This document shows, piece after piece, positions 6,226 through 14,655 of a stretch of 45,437 nucleotides of DNA. The notes beneath the pieces are model-generated. The model had not been told where the DNA came from and ran no database searches. It saw only the letters and a program-made list of their open reading frames with translations. The position numbers were made by a program, and so were the translations under genes. Positions within the stretch are counted from its first letter, which is position 1, and each line of letters opens with the position of its first letter. The DNA is from Patescibacteria group bacterium (GTDB taxonomy: Bacteria > Patescibacteriota > Minisyncoccia > Phycocordibacterales > Phycocordibacteraceae), in NCBI GenBank assembly GCA_019752595.1, contig JAIELV010000003.1, positions 1 through 45,437 on the forward strand, read 5' to 3'.

Positions 6226-8394
6226 CTAAGGGTTTCTACCTGCGGTAATCTCCTGTATATAGAATTCGCCCTGTTCCCTGAACGTGGCATCCAAAGAAAT
6301 TGCGGTACGGATAGAGTTTATCGCCGCCTCTCTGTTTCCAGCAGTTAGGTACGCCGCCGCGAGCTGTACATGAAGCTGGGCATTTTGGGGGTTCGCGTCA
6401 ACACGATTCTTTACTATAACTACCACTCTTTCAAAATTTTTCACTTCAAGATACGCCTGAAGAATGTACTCATTGTTAGGAGTTAGCGTCTCCCACTTCT
6501 CCATCATCAGCTTTTCAGCGAGGGCATTCTCACCCGCACGTATAGCAGTGGATGCGTAGTACGCAACTGCATCTTCATATGACGGATATATATCGTACGC
6601 TTTCTTAAACCATTCAAGAGAACCTGCAGCGTTTCCACGATTGAATTCAAGAACCGCGAGTTCAAATATGATTTGCTGTTTATTTGGCGAGAGTTCGTGC
6701 GCCTTCAAGAGTGATGCCAGTGCGCCTTCGTAATTACCCATCTGTCTCCAGAACGAACCGAGAAACATATGGAGCCGCGCATCATTCGGCGCTTTTAGGA
6801 GTTCTTTCTCCATTTCGGAAACAGCGTAGAGCGCCGCTTCTTGCTGAAACGCTGCATCCCCCGCGTTCAGACTTTTAACCTGCACCGCAAACTGAATCAA
6901 CTGCTCTGCACTTTCCTGACTTCCCAAACCTCCTGCGGCGCGAGCTTTTTTGAAATACTCCAAATTTTCATTGATAGTCGCGTGCGGTGAGATACCCTGA
7001 ATGATGTTTGAAGCCGTTGCCATCCCAGGCACGTTGACGAAATAGAATACGGCGCACATGACAAGAATAATCGCGGGTGCGATAACCATGTTGAGATTCC
7101 CCGAGACTGGACTGCCAGAAACTGGCGCATCGTCCGCATACGATCGGTAATAGATATAGGCGAGCGTAGACATAAAGAAGACGTAGCTCAAAAGATGATC
7201 AAACACGAAGAGGTTGTGGAATGCGTACGCGGCAAGAAGTCCGGTAAATATACTTCGCTCAAAATTCGTCAGCGCTGAGCCAGGCCTCCAAATTGCCCAC
7301 ATGGTAGCGACGTACAGCGACACATAGAGAATGAGTCCGACAATACCTCCCGCAACGAGCCAGTCTACGAATGCGTTATGGGCTCGATCAAACCACGGCT
7401 CCTGTGAGTGTAATGATGGTTTAAAGTAGGTATTAAAGATGTAGTTGTATCCTTCCTGACCCCATCCGAAAATCGGCCGCTCGGCAACCCCCTGAAGGGC
7501 CATGTCCCAAATCGCAAAACGTGTTTCTCCTTGCGCAATGTTGATGGAAGCAAGTCGAGTAAGGATGCCATCGTTTTGGACAAACTGAGTATCTTTTATC
7601 GCAAAGAAGCCTCCGACTACGACTGCAGTCGCAACAAGTGCCACAGCTCCCCATTTTTTCATCTCAGCATTTCCTTTCCCAAGGAACAGAAGCAAAATAC
7701 CAGTGAGAAGCGTGCCCCCGATGAGTGCAAGCGTGGTGCCACGAGTGGCGGAAAAGAAAATCATTGTCACCTGAAGCGCAATAGCGAACAGGTAAAAATA
7801 ACGCATCAGAAATGTCTTCGCCCACGTTTTTACCAAGTAGTACACAGAGACAAATGCGTGGAAAAGCATATAGACCGCCATATAGGTCGCGTTCCCGAAT
7901 GTCCCGTCAACACGCAATCCGCCCTGATTGATCGTGAGCGTACCAGAAAGTTGCAAGAGACCATAGAGGCTCATCAAGACCGAGACGACAATGGACGTGT
8001 TCCAAAACCACTTCCACGCTTTCTCTGTCTGCATCACGGACCACAACAGGAAGAAATACGCGGTTGAGTGCGCGAGGCCAATCCAACCTTCCATACGTTC
8101 AAAGTTAGACCAAAATGCTTTCTCAGGATTTACTGCGAAAAGTACGGAAATACCGGCCGATGCAAGGAATGCGAGCATGAGAACCGGAAGCGCTTTGAAG
8201 CGCGGGCGTGCCGAAACATCTTTCAGCATCAGTATCAGCCATAGCGCAAATGCAATCTCTACAATAATCCGAAACGCAAAGTTCTTACCCGTAATGAACG
8301 GAAAAAAGAATGAGTTCGCTACGATAAACGGGATCAAAGTCGCGAGGCACAGGAGGACGATAACGGCGTTCCGCAGGAAAGAATCAGAATTCAT
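6226..8394 (-). CDS. Wzy/O-antigen ligase family membrane protein with C-terminal TPRs
   Basis: A 722-residue integral membrane protein with about a dozen hydrophobic segments in residues 8-460. The large outer loop carries the hallmark ERPIFGWGQEGYNYIF ... WFDRAHNAFVDWLVAGGIVGL of the Wzy_C domain (O-antigen polymerase, ligase and PglL-type O-oligosaccharyltransferases). The C-terminal 230 residues form tetratricopeptide-like helices (for example ARLHMFLGSFWRQMGNYEGALASL broken over several repeats), ending in EITAGRNP. The domain polymerises or transfers lipid-linked glycans on the outer face of the membrane, and the TPR part may select partners. It begins 7 bases after the motif GTACTATAG. 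The neighbouring GT-C enzymes, GtrA, Wzx and sugar-nucleotide genes fit a surface glycan or protein glycosylation role. Polymerase versus ligase cannot be decided from sequence. Confidence 0.88.
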   Translation of the reverse strand: MNSDSFLRNAVIVLLCLATLIPFIVANSFFFPFITGKNFAFRIIVEIAFALWLILMLKDVSARPRFKALPVLMLAFLASAGISVLFAVNPEKAFWSNFERMEGWIGLAHSTAYFFLLWSVMQTEKAWKWFWNTSIVVSVLMSLYGLLQLSGTLTINQGGLRVDGTFGNATYMAVYMLFHAFVSVYYLVKTWAKTFLMRYFYLFAIALQVTMIFFSATRGTTLALIGGTLLTGILLLFLGKGNAEMKKWGAVALVATAVVVGGFFAIKDTQFVQNDGILTRLASINIAQGETRFAIWDMALQGVAERPIFGWGQEGYNYIFNTYFKPSLHSQEPWFDRAHNAFVDWLVAGGIVGLILYVSLYVATMWAIWRPGSALTNFERSIFTGLLAAYAFHNLFVFDHLLSYVFFMSTLAYIYYRSYADDAPVSGSPVSGNLNMVIAPAIILVMCAVFYFVNVPGMATASNIIQGISPHATINENLEYFKKARAAGGLGSQESAEQLIQFAVQVKSLNAGDAAFQQEAALYAVSEMEKELLKAPNDARLHMFLGSFWRQMGNYEGALASLLKAHELSPNKQQIIFELAVLEFNRGNAAGSLEWFKKAYDIYPSYEDAVAYYASTAIRAGENALAEKLMMEKWETLTPNNEYILQAYLEVKNFERVVVIVKNRVDANPQNAQLHVQLAAAYLTAGNREAAINSIRTAISLDATFREQGEFYIQEITAGRNP

Positions 8395-8401
8395 TGTGCA
8401 T

Positions 8402-8410
8402 CTATAGTAC
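8402..8410 (-). promoter_or_regulatory. GTACTATAG start-proximal promoter motif
   Basis: GTACTATAG lies exactly 7 bases before the ATG at 8394. The same 9-mer at the same distance precedes the genes starting at 20321 and 35478. TACTAT fits a -10 element, which would put the transcription start about two bases before the ATG. Confidence 0.6.
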
Positions 8411-8441
8411 CACCAGTACTCGGCTGCTTATGCCCCCGCTT

Positions 8442-9233
8442 CTATTTTCTTCCGAAATCATCTGCAAAACGAATAATATCCTCTTCGTGCACGTTCGTTC
8501 CGTGAGCCACCTCAACAATCGCGCCGCCGTTTGCAGAAGAAAGCCTGTGCCTTACCCCTTTTTTAAACGTCACAAAGTCCCCTGGTTTCAATACCTTCTT
8601 TCTCTTTCCTATTTCGGCAATGACCGTACCTTCAATGCACACCCAGAACTCGTCCCGATGCGCGTGCTTTTGAAGCGAGAGGCGCCTGCCCGGAGAAACA
8701 TTAATCGTCTTTATCCAAAAATGCTTATCCTTCTTGTAGGTGTGCATGTACCCCCACGGGCGAACATCCAAAATACCGTTTGCCGCAATGTTGTTGGTAA
8801 GCCAGGATGAAGATTGCACCTTTCCGCCCGAGCCGACACCGAATAACATTTTGATTCCGTATTTTTTACACACGGTTGTTTCAGGGATGTCCACTTCGCT
8901 TTTCCGGTCGCCGCCGTTTGCAAAAATATCTGGTTTCACTTTCGCGAGTACTTTAGAGACACTTCTATCAGGATCGTTGGTTTTGTGTCCGGTAACGACG
9001 ACGCGATCAACAGCCTTAATCCCCATCAACACTTCAATGCGCTCAGATTCGGGCATGAAGACAAAGCCTTTTTTTTTCTTCAGCCAGTTGTCGTTATTCA
9101 AAATAACTACAAGCTCCGTCCCCAGTTTTTTTGCTTCTGTCAGGTACCGCACGTGGCCGATGTGGATGGGATCAAAACCGCCTGAAACCGCGACCACAAC
9201 CCGTTTCTTTTTCCCTTTCGCGTCTTTCTTCAT
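8442..9233 (-). CDS. Cytidylyltransferase-like domain fused to a cupin
   Basis: 263 residues in two domains. The N-terminal one is a nucleotidyltransferase of the HIGH superfamily (GGFDPIHIGHVRYL with the HxGH motif, then FANGGDRKSEVDIPET), as in glycerol-3-phosphate cytidylyltransferase and the RfaE/HldE adenylyltransferase domain. The C-terminal one (from about residue 165) is a cupin of the mannose-6-phosphate isomerase type II kind: GYMHTYKKDKHFWIKTINV, RLSLQKHAHRDEFWVCIEG, LKPGDFVTFKKGVRHRL, with the His residues for metal. The pair suggests activation and isomerisation of a sugar or polyol phosphate for the surface glycan. I chose the ATG at 9233, because a TAGAAT hexamer ends 7 bases before it; an ATG at 9242 is also in frame. 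The substrate is unknown. Confidence 0.85.
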   Translation of the reverse strand: MKKDAKGKKKRVVVAVSGGFDPIHIGHVRYLTEAKKLGTELVVILNNDNWLKKKKGFVFMPESERIEVLMGIKAVDRVVVTGHKTNDPDRSVSKVLAKVKPDIFANGGDRKSEVDIPETTVCKKYGIKMLFGVGSGGKVQSSSWLTNNIAANGILDVRPWGYMHTYKKDKHFWIKTINVSPGRRLSLQKHAHRDEFWVCIEGTVIAEIGKRKKVLKPGDFVTFKKGVRHRLSSANGGAIVEVAHGTNVHEEDIIRFADDFGRK

Positions 9234-9280
9234 CTGGGGCATTCTAATGCCTATCTAACCGAACGCAAACCAGGAAAGTT

Positions 9281-10921
9281 TCAGGGGCGAGGGACCTCCA
9301 GAGCAGAAGGACAGAGAGCCGTATCATAGACGTAAATGTTTTTGCCAAGTTGACTCAGTTTATAGTACGACGGCATCAGCAAGCGGCCGAGGTTGATATC
9401 AATATCAAACACTTCATCGTCCGGGATGTCATTACCAAATCTTGCGAGTGGCGTGCAATCCGCGATAGCGCGCTCCGTAATCACCAGGTCGGGGGGAGGC
9501 AGTGTGGTCAATACCGCACTGTCCGTTTCATTCGTTACCACGAGCGGACGAAATGGGATATCTGTTTTAAGTGTCCGTAGGTTCCGGCACGTGGAACCGC
9601 AGTGCGCATCCGCAAAAAACGTATACGATGCCTTGTTCATGGGGAGCGTGAATTCAAAAATATTCTCATCAATACGGATTTCTTTGTCTCCATATTTTGA
9701 AACAATAAAATCAGAGGCCGCATTGTATGTTGTTGGGATGGAGAGCAGTACCGCAGTGTAGATATAGAGCGCTAGCCCGACTGACGCAAAAATAATCGCT
9801 ACTCGCTTCCCTGGTGGAGGATACGCTGCGATAAGAAACATGAGGAAAAAGCCAATTGGAAAGATATGCCGAACGTTTAGCGCAAGGCCGTGGTCTATTC
9901 TGAAAACAACAGAAACAGCCACGATGTACACCACGATGTAGGTAAGTGCAAGGATGGCGAGCGTCTTGTCGCGCACTCGTGCCCTAAGCACCGGAATGAG
10001 CGCCAAAAGAAGGAGTGGGAATGCTTCAATGGCCTGTCGTGCATTCACGATAAACGATTCAAGCGGTGTGAGTGTGGGTTGAATATTTGAAATAGCCTGA
10101 AGAGATGCATTAAAAAATTGATTCACAAAAGTCCATACGAGGTCAACCGTGTTTTGCAAGTTGAGTGCAAAAATCCCGAAAAAAACCGCGAACCCCCCGC
10201 TCACAATAAGAAAAAGTCGCTGTAGCGATTTCGCGGTGCGTGAGAAGAAAAGAAAGATAATCGGGATGTTAATCAAAAAGACAGCCGCAAATGGGAAATT
10301 CGCTGTTGCCAGGAACGCGGTAACAACCGAAATGAGTGATAGTCGCCCAGGGACTCCCCGTTCCCGCTCCTCTCTGAGCGCGCGATACAGATAGATGAAT
10401 GACACAATGCAGAGAGCAGTTGAAAGCATCCACATCTTGCCCGAACGCGTCAAAAGAATAGCGAGCACGTTTCCGAAGGTCAGCACAAGAAGCGCAAAAC
10501 GCCACCACGCGGATGATACGTGAGTCTTTAAAAATCGATACACCACAAAAAGAAGCGCGACGGCCGCGAGCACGGACGCGATGCGGGGTACGAGTAAGCT
10601 GTATGACGGGTTGAGGATAAGAAATAACTTCAGTGCCTCAATATCTAATCCATTGAACAGAAACCCAACGGCGAGTGCAACGGCCATGAGTATATAGCTC
10701 TGATAGAATGAAATCGTGCCGTAATTGACATCACTTCCTGGGAGAAGTGTGTGGGCTTCCATAGCACGCAGTACTCCTCCTCCAAACGCCCATACATCGC
10801 TTATGGTATTTACCATCGGAAACGCGTACCAAACACCAATAAAGAAAGTGACTCCAAATAGGGCCACGACCACATCTTCCTTTGCGACGGTTCGCGACCA
10901 CTCTTTGAGCTTCCTCAGCAT
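9281..10921 (-). CDS. GT-C-type membrane glycosyltransferase (PMT/ArnT-like)
   Basis: A 546-residue protein with about ten to twelve hydrophobic segments in the first 390 residues and a soluble C-terminal domain of about 150. The first outer loop has NTISDVWAFGGG, with an acidic residue placed like the catalytic Asp of GT39 and other GT-C enzymes. The next helices and the RSGKMWMLSTALCIV stretch fit the same fold. Such proteins use polyprenyl-phosphate sugars on the outer face of the membrane. It is divergent to gtrA with only 20 bases between the two start codons and shares a palindromic AGTATACT there. The match to GT39 is by topology more than by signature, so the acceptor and donor remain unknown. 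Confidence 0.7.
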   Translation of the reverse strand: MLRKLKEWSRTVAKEDVVVALFGVTFFIGVWYAFPMVNTISDVWAFGGGVLRAMEAHTLLPGSDVNYGTISFYQSYILMAVALAVGFLFNGLDIEALKLFLILNPSYSLLVPRIASVLAAVALLFVVYRFLKTHVSSAWWRFALLVLTFGNVLAILLTRSGKMWMLSTALCIVSFIYLYRALREERERGVPGRLSLISVVTAFLATANFPFAAVFLINIPIIFLFFSRTAKSLQRLFLIVSGGFAVFFGIFALNLQNTVDLVWTFVNQFFNASLQAISNIQPTLTPLESFIVNARQAIEAFPLLLLALIPVLRARVRDKTLAILALTYIVVYIVAVSVVFRIDHGLALNVRHIFPIGFFLMFLIAAYPPPGKRVAIIFASVGLALYIYTAVLLSIPTTYNAASDFIVSKYGDKEIRIDENIFEFTLPMNKASYTFFADAHCGSTCRNLRTLKTDIPFRPLVVTNETDSAVLTTLPPPDLVITERAIADCTPLARFGNDIPDDEVFDIDINLGRLLMPSYYKLSQLGKNIYVYDTALCPSALEVPRP

Positions 10922-10928
10922 ACGGATT

Positions 10929-10936
10929 AGTATACT
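10929..10936. promoter_or_regulatory. Palindromic -10 shared by two divergent genes
   Basis: AGTATACT is its own reverse complement. On the plus strand TATACT ends 5 bases before the ATG at 10942; on the minus strand TATACT ends 7 bases before the ATG at 10921. One 8-base palindrome can therefore serve as -10 for both genes, which would make both mRNAs leaderless. The -35 regions are weak. Confidence 0.5.
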
Positions 10937-10941
10937 GCTAC

Positions 10942-11388
10942 ATGAATACCCTTAAGACACTGTATCAATGGTTAGAGGCGCGCGTCGGAGTACGCATGTT
11001 TCGGCTGATGCGTTACGTGTTCTCCGGCGGCACAGCTGCCGCATGCAACGTCATCGCACTTTTTCTCTTAGTGGAATTTGCGAATGTGCACTACCTATAC
11101 GCATCTATACTCTCATTCATTTTTTCTCTAGCAATATCATTTACACTACATAAATTTCTGACATTTCGTAACCAACAAACAGACGGCATTCATAAACAAA
11201 TCGGCCGCTACCTTGCCGTTATTCTTGGAAACCTCGCACTTAATACCACCCTCGTGTATGCATTGGTAGAGTTGCTGGGCGTATGGTACCTCTTTGCGCA
11301 AATAATTGGTGCGGCTTTGGTTGCGGTGACCGGCTATATTGGCTACAAGTATTTCGTCTTTCGTGAGCCACGTTCGCATTCCGTATGA
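10942..11388 (+). CDS. GtrA family membrane protein
   Basis: 148 residues with four membrane segments (about 21-45, 52-71, 87-110, 116-136) and the family pattern FRLMRYVFSGGTAAACNVIA, FTLHKFLTFRN and GYIGYKYFVFRE. GtrA proteins are thought to flip undecaprenyl-phosphate-linked sugars or help GtrB-type transferases in O-antigen and teichoic acid glucosylation and in arabinogalactan synthesis. A GtrB-like transferase lies at 19389-20321 and a GT-C enzyme follows directly, with its ATG overlapping the gtrA stop (ATGA). The three would form a make, flip and transfer route for a lipid-linked monosaccharide. Confidence 0.9.
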   Translation: MNTLKTLYQWLEARVGVRMFRLMRYVFSGGTAAACNVIALFLLVEFANVHYLYASILSFIFSLAISFTLHKFLTFRNQQTDGIHKQIGRYLAVILGNLALNTTLVYALVELLGVWYLFAQIIGAALVAVTGYIGYKYFVFREPRSHSV

Positions 11389-12686
11389 GTTTCATACGCA
11401 CGCACACAATAGAGATCTTTCTCGTACTGCTCTCATTGATAGTTCACCTTGCCAGTTTTGCCGCTGTTACACAAGAGAATGGCAGTGTACTTCAAGCGGT
11501 GCGGGCCGACGACGGGTATTACGAACTTGCCCAAAACATCATTGCAGGGAATGGTTTTTCCTGGAGCGCAGAAGCTCCGTATGCACCAAATCCCTTGCGG
11601 ACCCCTGGTTACAGTTACACTCTTGCAGGACTAATGGCAACGGTGGGGGTGTTGGGCGCGGCACTCATACAACTTGTTGCTGCTTCCGCAATTCCTATTT
11701 TCGGAATGATGATTGCGCGCACCATCACTGATTCGCGCACTATTGGAATAGCGACAGGAACTATACTTGCGGTCGACCCAACACTTGCCCTCCTCTCTTT
11801 TCAGTTCTATACAGACACTTTGTTCTTACTTCTCTTCTTGCCATGGCTCATACTCACTCTGCGCTACATAAAACAACCGAACATAAAAACACTTGCTTTG
11901 AGCGCAGTTTTACTGGGCGCAGCAATTCTGGTACGGCCTGTGGCGCAATTTCTTCCACTTATTATCCTGCCTCTCATACTTTGGCACTTTCGTAAAACCG
12001 AACGACGACAAGGACTGGCGCATGCAGGGATATATATACTTCTTATCGGCGCGATGCTTACGCCGTGGGTATTGAGGAACATGCACGAGTTCGGTGTTCC
12101 CTCTTTGAGCGCACAAACACCATTTGTGTTGTACACCAACCTCGTCCCTGCCGTACTGAGTGTCGCAAACGGAAGCGACTTTTTATCTGAACGAGATTCA
12201 TTCTTAACTCCCGAAGAATACAAAGGCAACGCTATAACGCCTGCAAACGGTAGTGCGTACACGAAAGAAGCCCTAACTATCGCACTTGCACATCCTACAG
12301 CTTCAGCGTTCGTCGTCGCTAAATCACTCTTCACATTCTTTACCAATGATGGTTTCTACTCGTTCCTTGTACAAATAGGGCACAATCCCGATACATTTAT
12401 GCCACTTCTTGTAGTCGCACGCCTCGTATGGATTGCCATAACGCTCCTTGCGCTCATAGGCGCGGGTATATATCTCTTCACCAAAAGAACACCCCAAACA
12501 CTGCTCATTGTGTTTTTGGTTGCGTATTTTGCACTCACAAGCACCATCGCTGCTTTTGGCACGAACCCACGCTACCGGCTTCCCGTAGACCCCATTATCA
12601 TTGCGCTTGCAGGGGTCGGCGTCACCGAAATTATCACGCGCGGACAACGACTTCTCTCGCGTAATCAGAAAAAAGACGCCCTATAA
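11385..12686 (+). CDS. Glycosyltransferase family 39-like membrane protein
   Basis: 433 residues with about ten hydrophobic segments. The first outer loop reads RADDGYYELAQNIIAGNGFS and then LRTPGYSYTLAGLMA. This is the well-known pattern of PMT_2/GT39 proteins (acidic pair, DGxxYxxxAxN, GxGFS and R-PGY). Such enzymes take sugars from polyprenyl phosphate and put them on proteins, lipids or polysaccharides outside the membrane. The start overlaps the gtrA stop by four bases, and the end carries the TATAAT hexamer of the next gene across its stop codon. With GtrA it is probably expressed as a pair. Confidence 0.87.
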   Translation: MSFIRTHTIEIFLVLLSLIVHLASFAAVTQENGSVLQAVRADDGYYELAQNIIAGNGFSWSAEAPYAPNPLRTPGYSYTLAGLMATVGVLGAALIQLVAASAIPIFGMMIARTITDSRTIGIATGTILAVDPTLALLSFQFYTDTLFLLLFLPWLILTLRYIKQPNIKTLALSAVLLGAAILVRPVAQFLPLIILPLILWHFRKTERRQGLAHAGIYILLIGAMLTPWVLRNMHEFGVPSLSAQTPFVLYTNLVPAVLSVANGSDFLSERDSFLTPEEYKGNAITPANGSAYTKEALTIALAHPTASAFVVAKSLFTFFTNDGFYSFLVQIGHNPDTFMPLLVVARLVWIAITLLALIGAGIYLFTKRTPQTLLIVFLVAYFALTSTIAAFGTNPRYRLPVDPIIIALAGVGVTEIITRGQRLLSRNQKKDAL

Positions 12687-12687
12687 T
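12682..12687 (+). promoter_or_regulatory. TATAAT six bases before a start codon
   Basis: Perfect -10 hexamer overlapping the stop codon of the GT39-like gene and separated from the ATG at 12694 by only GGCATT. It supports an independent, leaderless transcript for the MazG-like gene. Confidence 0.55.
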
Positions 12688-12693
12688 GGCATT

Positions 12694-12990
12694 ATGCAAA
12701 GCGTCTCAGACTGGCAAAAGACCCTGAAAAAAGCGGCTGATAGTAAATACCCGAATAATGCGTTGGGTGGATTTGACCGTATTCAATCAGTACAAGAACA
12801 ACTTGATGATGTGAAGGCTGCGCTCAAGGTAGAGCAAGGAGCGCTACAGAGCAACGACCATGCGCATCAGGACCCCAATCACCGCATCGGGGCCTTACTC
12901 GCCGATATTCTTATTCTCGCCGAAGAGCGTGGAATTAATACTGAAAGTGAACTTGAGAAAATCCTCGCGTGGTTTGAGGGTCGCAAGTAA
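12694..12990 (+). CDS. Small MazG-like (all-alpha NTP pyrophosphohydrolase) protein
   Basis: 98 residues, predicted all helical. The C-terminal half, NHRIGALLADILILAEERGI and ELEKILAWFEGRK, resembles the MazG/RS21-C6/HisE superfamily pattern in which a helix with Glu/Asp precedes an LA..LGID-type turn. The N-terminal MQSVSDWQKTLKKAADSKYP fits the first helix. These enzymes hydrolyse (d)NTPs to monophosphates as house-cleaning or biosynthetic steps. The usual ExxE...ExxD metal motif is weak here, so activity is uncertain. The ATG at 12694 is chosen because it matches the start of the family and follows TATAAT by six bases; an upstream in-frame start would overlap the preceding gene. It converges with the ketoreductase gene, with an 8-base gap. 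Confidence 0.55.
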   Translation: MQSVSDWQKTLKKAADSKYPNNALGGFDRIQSVQEQLDDVKAALKVEQGALQSNDHAHQDPNHRIGALLADILILAEERGINTESELEKILAWFEGRK

Positions 12991-12998
12991 CGCGCACT

Positions 12999-13994
12999 CT
13001 ATAACACTACCCGCCTTCCCTCTCGCGCAGATACACGCATAGCCTCAAGTACCTTTGCCTGACGAAGAATGCGATCGTACATATCTTCAAATTTTTCTTT
13101 GTTACCCTCGGCAACTGTTGTGCAAAAGAAATCAAAACTCTTCGTGAATTGATTTGTCGCGGGAATATCAACACTCTGGTGTATATCTTTCGTGCCATCG
13201 TTCGTGATAATTTCGATGGTCGGCGCAAACGTTGGTGGTATGGCGAACGCGCGATTGGCCTTCACCATTCCGCTTGAGCCCCAGACCGAGTAGGTATTCT
13301 GATAGAAATGATCAAAACCGAACGACATGTGTGCCGTTCCATTTTCAAACTCAAACAACGCTGAGCCTGCGATATCTACCTCATTCCCATTCTTGGAGAG
13401 TGAGCAAGTGACGGCAACCGGCTCTTGCCTCATGATTTTCCTCGCCATGAAGGTGGTATAACAACCACAGTCATTGAGCGCTCCTTCCTTCAAATCTGCC
13501 CGGTAGCGAATATTTTGTTGAGGAAAGGGTGGAAAACCGTATGCGCCAACCCATACGCGAGGGATGCCTATCCCCCCTGCCTCGATAAGCGAAAGGATCT
13601 CGGCGTGTTGCGGGTGGAATTCGGGAACGAAATTTTCATACAAAGCAACACCGCTCTCTTTGCACGCGGCTATCATGCGCTGTGCAGATTCAAGGCTATA
13701 CGTGATGGATTTCTCGCATATCACATGCTTCCCCCCTTTTGCTGCCTTCACGGCCCACTCTTCTTGAAGTCCGACAGGAAGCGGACTGTAGATCGCGTCA
13801 ATATCGTCACGCTGAATCAATGAATCATAATTTTCGGGTTCAAGACTGTGCCGTGCGGCAAATTCTTTTGCTTTATCACTATTCCTACTTGCTATCGCCA
13901 CCAGTTCAACATTCTGGAGAGATTGAAACGCTGGAATAGCATACCGCCCAGCGATTTCTGCAACACCCAAAATACCGACGCGAATTTTTTTCAT
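12999..13994 (-). CDS. Gfo/Idh/MocA oxidoreductase, probable NDP-hexose 3-ketoreductase
   Basis: 331 residues with an N-terminal Rossmann domain (RVGILGVAEIAGRYAIPAF, then SRNSDKAKEFA), the cofactor-proximal HVICEKSITY (EKS in place of the usual EKP, lysine kept) and the alpha/beta substrate domain with LNDCGCYTTFMARKIM, which holds the Asp and Tyr-type residues of the family. In TDP-deoxysugar pathways this family supplies the 3-ketoreductase that stabilises the 3,4-diketo product of the 2,3-dehydratase, as in tylosin or kijanose biosynthesis. Its position 7 bases after the 2,3-dehydratase gene makes that the best assignment. I chose the ATG at 13994 (MKKIRVGILG) over an upstream GTG. Exact stereochemistry cannot be read. 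Confidence 0.85.
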   Translation of the reverse strand: MKKIRVGILGVAEIAGRYAIPAFQSLQNVELVAIASRNSDKAKEFAARHSLEPENYDSLIQRDDIDAIYSPLPVGLQEEWAVKAAKGGKHVICEKSITYSLESAQRMIAACKESGVALYENFVPEFHPQHAEILSLIEAGGIGIPRVWVGAYGFPPFPQQNIRYRADLKEGALNDCGCYTTFMARKIMRQEPVAVTCSLSKNGNEVDIAGSALFEFENGTAHMSFGFDHFYQNTYSVWGSSGMVKANRAFAIPPTFAPTIEIITNDGTKDIHQSVDIPATNQFTKSFDFFCTTVAEGNKEKFEDMYDRILRQAKVLEAMRVSAREGRRVVL

Positions 13995-14001
13995 GGTTTC
14001 G

Positions 14002-14640
14002 TTAGAGAAGAGCACACACGTTTCTGGCGAGAGAATTCACCACTTTATCGACCCGAAGAAGCTTTTTAATCTCGGGCAACGTAAGCCAGATGTAGTCCTC
14101 GGTGACAGGGACTTCTTCAGATTCGGGAATCTCAACAAGCATAGAGCGATTTAGTTTGTGGTAAAAGCGCCCACCGTCCTCAACTCCCAAAACAGACGCC
14201 ACTAGTGTCCCCTTGGTGCCATCAAAATATTCCGCAAGTCGCGGGCGTTTGCCTTTATGTGCGAGCGAAAGGTTGCCCTCAGACGCTTGGAGCGCAGGCG
14301 AAATCTGCACCGTATCTACATTGCCTGGCTCAAACTTCGCATAAAAAAGATAGCGCGTCGCTCCGTTTTTCTTTTGCATCAAAACTCCAGAAATACCAAT
14401 TTCCTCTTGTTTCAACATCGGCTGGTCCCACGAAGGTATTTCACGGTCAGCTGCCCCCGTCACTTTGACCCCGATAATTGAGAAGAACTTCCCTGATTCA
14501 TGGGTAATATTCCCTGTTGCAGGGTCTGTATGCCAACCCTTAGCCTCGTTCACCCCTACCTCTGTTACGGTCACTGGGTACGATTTCTGCCGTTCTTTAA
14601 GCCAGGCGAGAATGGGCACAATATCTACGTCGTCGTTCAT
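14002..14640 (-). CDS. NDP-hexose 2,3-dehydratase, single-module
   Basis: 212 residues matching one Hexose_dehydrat module (EvaA/TylX3/OleV type): WHTDPATGNITHESGKFFSI, then GVKVTGA, SWDQPMLKQEEIGISGVLMQ, the signature AKFEPGNVDTVQISPALQAS, and RPRLAEYF. The enzyme removes the C2 hydrogen and C3 hydroxyl of TDP-4-keto-6-deoxyglucose to give the 3,4-diketo-2,6-dideoxy sugar. Characterised members are about 450-490 residues and contain two such modules of Nudix fold per chain; here only one is present, and neither neighbour is a second copy. It would need to work as a homodimer. A TATAAT hexamer ends 9 bases before the ATG. It lies between the C-methyltransferase and the ketoreductase genes in one operon. 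Confidence 0.85.
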   Translation of the reverse strand: MNDDVDIVPILAWLKERQKSYPVTVTEVGVNEAKGWHTDPATGNITHESGKFFSIIGVKVTGAADREIPSWDQPMLKQEEIGISGVLMQKKNGATRYLFYAKFEPGNVDTVQISPALQASEGNLSLAHKGKRPRLAEYFDGTKGTLVASVLGVEDGGRFYHKLNRSMLVEIPESEEVPVTEDYIWLTLPEIKKLLRVDKVVNSLARNVCALL

Positions 14641-14649
14641 GTAATTTCA

Positions 14650-14655
14650 ATTATA
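14650..14655 (-). promoter_or_regulatory. TATAAT nine bases before the 2,3-dehydratase start
   Basis: Perfect -10 hexamer in the 10-base gap and end of the C-methyltransferase gene; it could start an internal, almost leaderless transcript for the last two genes of the deoxysugar operon. Confidence 0.45.
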
